Below are positions 1 to 21,766 of a stretch of DNA of 64,000 nucleotides, one piece after another. Source of the stretch: Gymnorhina tibicen (taxonomy: Eukaryota; Chordata; Aves; Passeriformes; Artamidae); the NCBI GenBank assembly GCA_013399875.1, contig VXAZ01007505.1, forward strand, positions 600-64,599, given 5' to 3'. Below the pieces are notes generated by a model that saw nothing but the letters and a program-made list of their open reading frames with translations, had not been told where the DNA came from and ran no database searches. Position numbers and translations under genes: made by a program. Within the stretch, counting starts at the first letter, position 1. Each line of letters opens with the position of its first letter.

Positions 1-90
1 GTTTGTTTGTTTGTTTGTTTGTTGGTTTTGGGTTTGTTTTGTTTTTGTTTGGGTTTTTTGTTTGGTTGGTTTTGGTTTTTTTTTTCTTCA
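1..90. repeat. (GTTT)n / GT-rich simple repeat
   Basis: The window opens with tandem GTTT units that decay into G/T-rich sequence with long T runs. It is low-complexity DNA, so the short open frame across it has no coding value. Confidence 0.85.
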
Positions 91-848
91 TTCTTTTTTG
101 TTTGAGAATGATTACAAGATTTTAAGTTTTTATATGAAGCGAAAAATAATAGAATTATGTTTGGGACACCTCAAACTGTTTGGCTGTGCAGAGCAATGCC
201 CTGAAGTCTAGACAATGGATTAATGGGTTTTTTTCTGGCTACTAGTGTTAAAAGTAGAATCATAGTTTATTTTTTATCAAGCCTTGAGTATGTGTTTTTC
301 ATCTAGGGAGTACACTGACATTTTGCACACTTAGTTTAGAAAACTTGACTTTTCCCCCCGATTTTCTGCTCCCCTGTAAGCTGGGGATCTGCTGCAAGAA
401 TTGCATGAACAAAAATGATGCAGTCTATACTCATGTCTGTCTGGAGCTTTATCACAGCCCCTCCTGTCCTTTGTTTTCTATGGCATGGTACCTGTCCCGC
501 ACACAGGGCGGCTGCATCCTTCAGCTCCACAGCTGCTGTCCGGGTGAGGGAAAATAGAGGTGTTAAGGGCAAGTGGCGGGACCAAACACAACATTTGTAT
601 ACAGCTGAGTGGAACTGAGAACTGTCACTGCACACTAAAAACCTCCTGCTGTCGACTCAGGAAGCATAAAGCCAAACGAAAAGATGTAACCAAGGTAGTG
701 GCAGCATCATTTAAACTACACAGTGTGATCTTACACTGGATGTGACACCACTGTGAAATCCTCCTGCTGGGCTCACGTGTGCGAACAGAATGGTTAACAG
801 TAACACTTTCAGGAAAGAGGCATGAACAAGAATATTCAAATTGCAATT
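91..848. other. Non-coding flank downstream of SELENOO
   Basis: I recognise no exon, repeat family or RNA gene here. In mammals TUBGCP6 follows SELENOO in convergent orientation, but I see no TUBGCP6-like exon in this stretch. The open frames are short and have chance-like composition. Confidence 0.5.
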
Positions 849-854
849 TTTATT
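849..854 (-). terminator. SELENOO: Candidate distal polyadenylation signal for SELENOO
   Basis: The plus strand reads TTTATT, which is AATAAA on the SELENOO strand. An ATTAAA variant overlaps just upstream in the transcript (858-863). I saw no closer canonical AATAAA between here and the stop at 4486, so a 3'UTR of about 3.6 kb is possible. This is inference; cleavage could also use a weaker signal nearer the stop. Confidence 0.35.
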
Positions 855-3800
855 ACTTTTAATAAAATAATCAAATCTGTAGCACTTACTTGGAAAAAAA
901 AAAACCCAACCCACAAACAGAAAAAGCCCCAAAACAACCCACCCAACATTCCAAAATAAGAGCTGACAGTAAAACATTCAGCAACTGTAGATTTACAAGC
1001 TCATGAAGCAGAGTTATGGTGATATCTTACCAAGTCATGAAAGGAGTCCCACTATCACGTGAGACTATCCAGAGATTCATCTCCATGAGGTTCTCATTTC
1101 CCTTTTGTAATCCGGGTACCACTTGATTTTATGCAAGGGTACTTCAGGATATATGGTAAAGCCAAAGGCTAAGTCTAATCAAGTATTTCCACAGAAAGCT
1201 TTTGATAAGAGCCACCACTTCATTTTGAGCACAACTCCATGGCTTTTATATAAGCAGAATATTTGACCAGTAAGAAATATTATTTTCAGAGCCTATTGCA
1301 AATACAAGCTGTAAAAATCAAGAAGCAAATTATGATTCAAGTATTTAGACTCCCAAATGCTACAAGCTGTATTCCCTTCTCTCTGAAGAACTGAGCTAAG
1401 TGATAAAGTTCTAACCTGGAGAAAATTTGGTCTAATTGTGCTGAACAACCTCCTGCTTCCACACTGCTCCAGGAACAAGAGCAGAAGAAACTCACTATCA
1501 TCAGAAATCAAACTACGACCCACCTTCTGAAATGAGAGTGCTGAAGAGCACAAGCATTCCACTTGGCTTTGGATCATCATGCTTCTTCAAACACACAGCA
1601 CTGGTATTATTGCGTGCCCTGGGGAACTGAGCAGTTGGATGTCAGTGCAGCTGGAACATTCCGAGTTTCTACCTGTTGGTGAACATCTATTACAAACACC
1701 CCTTTACTGAGTGGCACACCAAAGCAGCCACGCCCAGGGGCTGCATTCATCATTCCAACCCTGCTCGACCTCTTGCACTTGATCGACACGTAAGCAAAGA
1801 ATATTTAGCAGCAAATACCATTGCATTTGCATTTCTCAGTGTAACATTCATTTTCCCTTTTAAGGATAAAATTGCTAGTAAATTATTCCAAAGTATCTCC
1901 TTCCATGATTTTGGCAATATAGGTGCACAATAATTTGGTAGTTAATTCAAATTCTTGTATGTCCAAACACACAGTTATAATATCATTGTTCTTCTCTATA
2001 CCACTATTAATAGAGACTACTCAACCCCCCCAAATTATTATCAGAATGCCGTTAAAAAGACTCAATCCCTTAGGTATGGCTAAGAATCATTACTTTTTAC
2101 ACCATTTTGTTAGGCAAAAATCTTGGGCAGAGCTCCTCTAAAACCCTGTTTCCCTCTGCGTCCCGAAAGAAAAGATATAAACTGAGAAACAAAATCAGCA
2201 CAGAGTTATGTTGATCAGTTTGGAGCACCTTCTCCCCCCTCCATTACTCCCTTGTGGACCAGGCACACTGTAAGAGACCAGTTTCCGCAGGGGGATGTCT
2301 GAAGTGTATCTCAAATTGCAGACACACCTTCCCTCCCTGATGCAGTGCTGTTTACCCAGCACTGACTTTCTGCTAAAGTTTCCATTAAATGGTTTGGTTC
2401 CAGTAACCCAGGTTTAAAGGAAGGACAATCCTCAATGAAAGTCTCAGAGTGCCACAAAGATGCATTACTCCTAGAAGACCTCTTTCAACTACATCATTCT
2501 TCCATGGGCTAGGTAATACACCCAGTTTGTCCTTTTCTGTAAGGACTCCAAAATCTCACAGAAAGTGCTGTGCTTGTCAGAGATTCTAGTTTGTCACAAA
2601 TCAGTTTCTCCAGCTCCAAGACAGAGTGGATGTTTACATTCAAAGCATCCCCTATGTCCTGACAGCAAGGAGGACAAACTGATTCTCAATACAGATGGAT
2701 AAGCAACAGTCCAACTGTTCTCCCTGTTTTCTGACAGCTTGTATTGAGGAAGACTTTAAAGAGCACAATTCACACAGAATCACCATGTTGGACGAGACCT
2801 TCAAGATCACCGAGTCCAACCCATGCCCCAGCATCACCTCAACTAAACCATGGCACTGAGTGCCACATCCAATCCGTTTTTTAAACACATCCAGGGATGG
2901 TGACTCCACCACCTCCCCAGGCAGACATTTCCAGAACTTTATCACTCTTTCAGTAAAAAACTTCTTCCTAACATCCAACCTAAATTTCCCTTGGTGCAGC
3001 TTGAGACTGTGTCCTCTCATTCTGTCAGTTGTTGCCTGGAAAAAGAGACCAACCCCCACCTGACTACAACTACCTTTCAGGTACCTGTAGAGAGTCCTAA
3101 GATCACCTCTGAGTCTTCTTTTCTCCAGGCTAAACAACCCCAGCTCCCTCAGCCGTTCCTCAATTCAACCCGAGCTGATATCAAGGTTGCACAGGGGTAG
3201 CAGAAGAATTTCCTTGAAAACACGTAAATCACAGTGAGAGACAGTGGTCTCTTTGGAAAAGAGAAGCCTTTGCAATAAACCAAACCTTTCAGGTGTCTGA
3301 ACTAGTAATACAGGCCTTCAAAAAGAAGTTCAGAAAGCTAAGTAACAACTAACTACAGAACAACTTTCTTTTGATGATGTGACAATAACGACAACCAACC
3401 TTCCCCTGAAACCTCAACTGAAATGTTATCGTAACTTGCAAGCAAGGCAGCTCCTCTTCTCCTCCCATGTCCTCCATCATCATTTACCCAAGCTCAAATA
3501 GCACATTCCTAAATGACAGACTTCCAGCATAAAGACTTTCAAAGACCATGGAAGCAAACTAAATGGTGCAAGACTAGAGAAGGAATGGAAGAAATCCATT
3601 GACCAGTGTGATGAGCAGGTACCTCATCTGCACACTTCTCAAACAGGCAGACTCTGTCAGGAGCACAGAAATAAATACACAACAAACCTGGATTCGAGTG
3701 CTGGGGTAGTTTAAGGCTCACACTAATTTGGTATATAGATCCTGCCCGAGGCAATTGGCTTACAAACTGCACTCCTGAGTTTAGTAGATATTCATGTGTG

Positions 3801-4485
3801 TTGTGTGCAAACATACTGAACCTGAATAAACTTCACCACCAAGTTTTCAAGTGCAAATGTATGTAATCTCCCTTAACTCTGCTCTTAAAAAAGTTCAAAT
3901 GTTCCCTCCAAATTCTAGCCTGCACAAATTCTCTGAAAACAGGTAATGATTAAATACAATCTAAAGGTTCACAAGAAATGAACTACTTAATTAAATGAAA
4001 CATAGCTTCAAACAAGCAACACTGCATCTGTTCCTCCATTAAAGAGGACTGAAAGTTCCTGCATAGAGAAAGCAGTAAATAAATATTAGAAGCACTATTA
4101 GTTAAGACATCAGACAAAAACAGATCAGATTCCTGACTTGCTATTTTTGTCTTCACATAACAACAACTCCATTTGGATGTTTGAAGTTCAGCCTGCCTCG
4201 ACATAAAATACTGCTTTTTACTTGCAATGTAGTGAGGATAAAGGAAAGACTTTCAGTCTTTAAACATTTAGATAACTGATGTATATGGGCTGTTGATTGT
4301 CACTGGTTTGTTCCAATGATCCACAATTGCTTCAAATTAAGCACAGCTGAAGACTGCTGCAGATGCATCCAAATGTAGTGTTGTTTCAACAACTTAATAG
4401 CACTCTGATGTTTGCCTTGCTGAATTCTTCACTGCTGAAGGAGGATCAGAGTCTTCAGTTTACAGCAAAAAACAAAACAAGGCAG
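855..4485 (-). other. SELENOO: Candidate SELENOO 3'UTR / downstream region
   Basis: This region follows the SELENOO stop codon. A selenoprotein mRNA must carry a SECIS element in its 3'UTR, so one should lie here, but I could not identify a convincing core (UGA...AA...GA quartet) by eye. The strongest hairpin near the stop has arms at 4402-4409 and 4445-4452, but the pairing is fully Watson-Crick and lacks the G.A quartet. An antisense CR1 occupies about 2771-3175. The rest shows nothing recognisable. Confidence 0.45.
2771..3175 (-). mobile_element. CR1 LINE fragment (3' end), minus strand
   Basis: Minus-strand translation across about 2850-3137 gives the typical C-terminal part of CR1 ORF2, including [29 protein letters not shown] and a tract ending near 2850. 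The 3' terminus, near 2771, has the usual CR1 ending (GTCTCGTCCAACATGGTGAT on the element strand). It is 5'-truncated, as most avian CR1 copies are. It lies downstream of the SELENOO stop in the same orientation as the gene, so it may be part of the mature 3'UTR. Confidence 0.9.
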
Positions 4486-15652
<11,167 letters not shown>

Positions 15653-15860
15653 NGGCCGGGGGCGGTGCCGCGGCGAGTCCCGCCCATGGGGACACCCTCC
15701 CGGCGAGCGGGGAGCGCGCTCGGAGCGGGTGCCAGGCTGGGACCGGGCGGATCAACCCTGGCCCCGGCTGGGGCGGCTCAGCGCGCTCGAAGGCATCGCG
15801 AGGGCCGGCCGGCGGCAGCCGTCAGCGGGGCGTGGGGGCGCTGCACCCACAAGAAAAAAG

Positions 15861-18531
15861 ATAAACGAATGTATGCCACAAGTCATTACTAATTCAGAAT
15901 GCTCCTGGTTTGTGTTATTTCAATTAATTGCAGGTACCACATTGGTGAGTCAAGACCAGACCTCTCCAAGGTGTGCACACTTACCTTCTCTGAAGGGTCC
16001 GGTGGATGCCTTCACTTAAACCCGGACATAGTAGGTAAACCATCTGCAGACAGTAGATGGCACTAAATTATTGTTATTATTTGTACGTTCCAGCTAAACT
16101 CAACAGTGAGTCTCAGCTCTAAAGAACTGGGGTGTAACCATAAGGGAAGAGACAACATGGGGGTGGCAGCTGGGAGGGGGAGAGGAGCTTGCCCAGTGGC
16201 AGGTGGTGCACACTCAGAACCCTGTTGCACTTGTACAGACTTAAAGCTCTCTGAGCGACCTTGCCAGGCTTGCCCACACACAGCTCCAGACACAAAACAC
16301 TCCTGCTGGCCCTGGAGAAAGCAGATGTGCAGTTTAGTTGCTGCAGAGACACATCCCATTAATAACTACCACACTCCAGTCAAATATAATTTTTCATTAT
16401 TTTGTCCAGTTTGTAAATCATCTCTGTAGCCAGAATCAGGGACATCTTAACATCTTATCACTGAAAGAATGTCACTTAGCTGGAATAAATATTTTTCTTT
16501 TCTTTTCTTTTTTTCCTTTTTTTTTTTTTTTAGGTCTGATCCTTCCCACTTTCCTTCATGCATTAGTCATGATACACAAGTACCAAGTATCTTGGATAAG
16601 GCAAGTGTGAAAGTAGCTTTTCCCTGTAGTACTACACAAACCGACAGACAAAACATCCAACAAGCAAAAGTGAGTGTTTGCTCACTTTGTCAGCACGGTT
16701 GTCCTCATCAAGGAGCTACCAAGGAGGAGCCAGAGCCAGGCCAGGTGTCAGGACTCAAAGGACAAGGTCTTGTGACGGAAAAGAGCACACACCCCCGCCA
16801 GCTCCCAGCCTTTTCTCTTCCGGGAGTGAGGGTCAGGGTAGCCTCATCTTTGCTGCTGTTGCCTCCCTGGAATATAGAAAGCCCCACTCTGCAGCGGGCA
16901 CAAGGCAAGTGACAAGGGAGGGGATAATTAGACAACCCCCAGCCAGCTTCTTCATTTGGGACCTGCTCAACAGGACAGCTGCTTCAGCTGTTCCTGGTCT
17001 CCTCACATACACATGGACACACAAGACCTGCTGGTGTGAGGATATACACAGCTGGTGCATTTTTTCACCTGAAGAGTCAGTACACTGATCTCAGCTGTGC
17101 ATCTTTGGAGCTACTTTTGTCCTGTGCTTGATGTCTTCCATGTGCATTTCCACAGCATGGGCTCAGCACCCCACTGAAGTCTGTCCATCAGTCAGAGCCA
17201 CAAGAGTGACCCTGCTCCTGCCAATACATAAAAGCTCCCACATCTTACAAAAATGTCAGTCTTAAAACACTCAAGTCTAAAATTAAAGTTTATTTTAGTT
17301 TTAGAAACAGGGAAATAAATACATGAATATCTTAGAGTTACACAAGTGATAATGTGCTGTTTCTTTTCCATTGTGTAGTTCCCACTGCCTGGCACTTTGA
17401 GGTAACTCGATGTATTTGTCAGTTTTTTACATGTTTTACAATACACACAGAAATACAGCTTCCAGTGGAAACCCAGACATTTTAATCCACCTCAAAAAGC
17501 CCATTTTTAAATTTAGTCCAGTATTTGGTATAGAAAAGACACCTCAAATGTGACATGGGCCAGCAGTGTGCAGTGTAATGCTGGTGAACGATACAGTCCC
17601 AAAGCAGGCAGCTGCCAGTGCCACCTGAGGCTGCCTGACCGAGCACTGCACCAGAGCTGAGCTGCTGTGCAGTGCCCTCTGCCACTCCCAGGGACACTAC
17701 TGGACCACACTGTTCAGTTTTTTCTTCTACCAAAACGGTTTACCCAGCAATTCTTGTCAGCCACAGCTCTGATTGCAACTGGAGGGAACTTTGCCTGATC
17801 AAGGAAAAATGGGCTGCACTTTGCTTTACACACAATCAAAAAAGATGGACCACCGATTGACAAAGGGTACAAACAGATGGTACATTATCTGTATGGAATA
17901 CAGCTTATCATATATAGTTATTTTAAGTATGAATACAGGGTCTTTGTATTGGTACCTTTTTTTAAAGTAATGGTCATATTGATTTACCTGTGTCAATTTG
18001 AAAGATTAAGCTCTTTGCTGCTCATTCAACATCTTTTGCACTTAAAGGTCTTTATTTCCCACATGGAGGACAGCACTTTAAGCACAAACAACTGTGCCTG
18101 ATGTTAAGCCAATGCTGGAGCACTTTGCTGGACTGGGACTAAGGCTATCAGCTCTTTGCAAGACTGAGCATTGGAGACATTAAAGGAAAAGCAACAACAA
18201 AATCAACTCACCACGCCTAACTCTGGACTCTGAATTTAAGTACTCACATTGAGCAGACAGTCTCCCTGTGTGTTCAGCAGGACAGGGAAACTCATCCTTT
18301 TCTTCTTTACCAATTACACATGGTAGGTAGAGAAACTTGTTTCACTGCTTCAGCATTACACTCAGATGCCCCTCAGCAAGAGGTATTTAGTTCAACTAAT
18401 GTCCTCCGGGAAAATGTGTTAGATGGTGGAATTATCCTGTGCTAGATCTAGCTAACCAGTGTTTGCTCTCAATAAAAATACTGGTTAATTAGGAAAATAA
18501 ATGCCTTCAACAGAAATGGTGGTTAAAATAT
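15861..18531. other. Intergenic spacer between SELENOO and TRABD 3' end
   Basis: No exon recognised. It holds a long T-rich pyrimidine tract at 16495-16531 and is otherwise mixed unique sequence. A minus-strand AATAAA also occurs near 17289, but nothing links it to a transcript. Confidence 0.6.
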
Positions 18532-18537
18532 TTTATT
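18532..18537 (-). terminator. TRABD: Candidate distal polyA signal for TRABD
   Basis: TTTATT on the plus strand is AATAAA on the TRABD strand, about 3 kb after the stop codon. Other copies lie at 19321-19326 and 19706-19711, so alternative 3' ends are possible. Which is used cannot be told from sequence. Confidence 0.25.
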
Positions 18538-21259
18538 TTTTATATAATAGAACATACTGCTGTTTACTTTAAATCACTTTAGAGTAAAGGCACACATTGT
18601 TAAAAATACTTCAAATTTACATCCCATGTACAAATGCATAAAACAGATGTACATGTCACCAAAAAAAATACAATATGGCTTCATAAGGTTGAGGCAGGGC
18701 TGGGACAATTCAACATATACTTGAATTTTACAGGATGCTGTTAACACTGAAAGGACTGACTAGAACAGAAAAGAATGGACCTAAAACACTGATTATGTTA
18801 TATAAACAGTACAACATTCAATATACAACATCAAGAATTTGTGTATGGATTCATAGAATTGTTAGTTCTGCAAATTCACCACTTTCCAGTGCCACTGAGT
18901 AAACAGTGCATGCATATGATCTGCCAATTTGCAACAGTGGGAAGATAAATCGCAAATTCTCCATCCACAAACAGGTTCCCTGAAGAATCTGCTGATATGC
19001 TTCGTAAAAAAAGAAAAAGGATTGAAACAATAGACTTAAGGTACTGACTGGAGAGAATAACTGAATAGTGAATGGACACCTTACATGGTTAATCACTTTT
19101 GGCTAAAAAGCATAAAACATTAAGTCTGCAAGAATGCTCCATGACAATCATTTAGCATTAGTCCCACCCAAGATTAAGGCTCCTATCTAAAATTTACCTT
19201 AGATTTGTTTTCCTTTGTGTAAAATTACCTGAGCACGTATACCAAAGATCTACAGACCTTTTAAAATATCTGCAGATACTTTAAAAATCTGTAGATAACT
19301 TAAAGCAAAATATCCATATATTTATTCTACCAGCTAAATATTCTCAAGAAAACAACAGAACAACATTTTGGTATGTCAGTAAAGCCAGGAGAAGAGTGAG
19401 CTTAAGCTTTTGCTTTCATATTTTAAAAATGTACATAAAATGTAATAGAATTATTCAAATAGGACTGCTTAATTGTAAACAATACATTAAACATTTTTAA
19501 AAAACAGGAATCAAAATTCAGGCAGTCACTCTACTCTTCTATAAATTGTTTACAAATGCTGCTTTTCCTTTTTGCTAGAGACGGCTGGTGGTTCCTTAAG
19601 CACTGATAAATAGAAAATAAAAGCACCTGCCCCACTGTCTTCCGTATTATCCTTTACACTTTGTGTTCTAAAAGCATGAATTGCTGTCATTCTTATTTGC
19701 TAAGGTTTATTCCCTGGACACATGTAAGGCCCAGACCCAGAAAAGCACCTAGCATCACCTCAAGAGCTCTGCAGAATCGGGTTAGATTCAGTAAGTTTAA
19801 AGATAAACATGCACTTTAATAATTTGCTGCACTGGAACTCACAAAGTTTTCTAAGTGCAAGGCAGAAAAGCATCAGGTTGCATGGACAGACCAGCTCCCA
19901 GCAAAGTCAATGCCATCACCGAGAGGAGCATCAGACCCTTAACTTAATTTTAAAAGCTCAAAAAAGACAACACTGTACAGAAGATACATGTACATATTTT
20001 CAGCAAACAAAAGGCTGTACAGGACCATTTCCAACACAGGGCTTTGGAAATACACCCTATTAAAAGTGGTTTCTGGATTTTGTTGAACCAACTGAAAAAA
20101 CAAAAAGAAACACAAAACACGACATCACCTTTTTCTCCTCCTGCCCCACATACTGGTTCCCATCATTCACTCCCAAAAGAAATTAATACAGATAAAAACC
20201 TCACTTTAAGCAATGAGCAACTGTATATGAGCCTGAGGAGCAAATGGGACTCTTCTATTCAAATACATCAGGTTAACTTTGATATGACAATGTTATCTGT
20301 GTTGTTGAACTCAGACTAGCTGATTGCCAAGGGCATTTTACAATCACTGACAATCCTTATAAAGGGAAGGTACCAAAAAATTCCAACGAAATATGAACCT
20401 AGGATTAAAAAAAGAAGAAGAAAAAAAGAAAGAAATAGATTGATGATGGATGACTGTTCTGGATAATTAAAAAAGAAAATAACAGCAGTCTGTAGTACCC
20501 ATAATTCTATGTATAAATAGCAGGTAATCCAAATAAAATGCTACAGTTGGTTGAAAAACTAAACTGAACACTGCTTTCCTATTAAATAGATTAAAATATT
20601 CATCCACCGAGAAATTACACTGATAAATAAAATATTTTCATGTAGCAAAAACAAGGGGCAGGTTAATTCCAGGATTTTTATGCCAAATATGAAAGGTCTG
20701 AGAAACAAAAGTGAATTGTACAGTAGTTCTAGTCTCTTAAATTTACAATACTGAAACCAGCAGGATTTGGCTAAATAATACAGTTTAAATAAGCTAATCT
20801 AAAGGAACAGTGTCCTGTAAACATCTGACACAAACCACATTGCATTCTGATGGGGTGGCTATAATACCTTCTCTATGCAGAAGAAAGACAATTCAACTGG
20901 TGGTGGTAACAAGGGATGCAATCTAAAGGCAACATTCCTGTTCTTCAGTAAGGCTTATAAAAAATTTGAGCCGTGTACGTATGACAGCCTGTATAATTCT
21001 GGAAAGCTCTTAAGTTTAAAAAAGCCTTAATGTTTTAGGTATAAAACACATATTGAGAAGATGTCTTTTTAAATTATGTGTAAAACTGTCTGGCACCAGA
21101 AACAACCACTTGGTATTATTATACCTAAGAAAAAAAAGTAAAGAATCACTCAAGTGTCCCTGAACTTCAGAGGAGATGCAGCTGATTAGATTACTTTGTG
21201 TTGTTCTTTCCTCTGGAAAAGGAGCCATGAACACACACTCTTTAAGCTGCCTGTACTAT

Positions 21260-21345
21260 ATCATCAGTAATATATATATATTATATATAATGCACATATA
21301 TAGTATACATATATAATACGCATATATAATATATATATATTTGCA
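21260..21345. repeat. AT-rich microsatellite
   Basis: Alternating TATATA runs interrupted by GCACATA and ACGCATA units. Likely length-polymorphic. It lies about 250 bases past the TRABD stop codon. Confidence 0.85.
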
Positions 21346-21455
21346 TACACATTTCTTTTACCTCAGTCTGGAATCATCTGGTTTCGTGCAACACACCTAC
21401 CAAGAATCAAAACTATTAATTAGATCATAGCTGGTGTAACTTTAGTATCAAATCT

Positions 21456-21461
21456 TTTATT
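21456..21461 (-). terminator. TRABD: Candidate proximal polyA signal for TRABD
   Basis: AATAAA on the minus strand about 130 bases after the stop. Use of it would give a very short 3'UTR that avoids the microsatellite. Confidence 0.4.
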
Positions 21462-21591
21462 ATATAGTGATTGAATGTTGCTCAGCATCAATCAACTCTG
21501 ACTAGAATCCTCATCCTTCAGTCCAGTTCACGTGTTGCCTCCATCACCCTTTCTTCAGCCACCTTCTTCACACAGAACCTCCACTTGATGT

Positions 21592-21766
21592 TCACTGCTG
21601 AGGCACCTCTGTCAGCCTCTGAAGATAGCTCTGTGTTGCTGGCATTGAGAGGACTAACTGAACTGTCCTGTGACCTATTCGGTAGCAGCTATATCCCAGC
21701 AGTCCAAAAACTGTTGCTTTTAAAACAAATTTGAAAATCTTACTTGAAGTTGATGGAGGAGGCACA
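21592..21766 (-). CDS. TRABD: TRABD last coding exon (C-terminal membrane anchor)
   Basis: It encodes VPPPSTSSKIFKF, then a hydrophobic stretch with VFGLLGYSCYRIG, then VQLVLSMPATQSYLQRLTE and stop TGA (21594-21592). The acceptor TTTCAG ends at 21767. It matches the human C-terminus, which has the same FFGLLGY core. Confidence 0.97.

Larger units (their letters stand above)
18538..21591 (-). other. TRABD: Candidate TRABD 3'UTR / downstream region
   Basis: AT-rich sequence after the TRABD stop, with several AATAAA motifs on the gene strand, an A-rich stretch near 20408-20440 and an AT microsatellite at 21260-21345. No exon or named transposon recognised. Confidence 0.4.

Noticed and set aside
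2652..3137. 161-codon minus-strand frame as a host gene
   Set aside because: It is the C-terminal part of CR1 ORF2 joined to flank, not a host protein.
4402..4452. Hairpin just after the SELENOO stop as a SECIS
   Set aside because: The arms pair fully as ACTCTGAT/ATCAGAGT, leaving no tandem G.A quartet, and the loop lacks the expected spacing to an AA.
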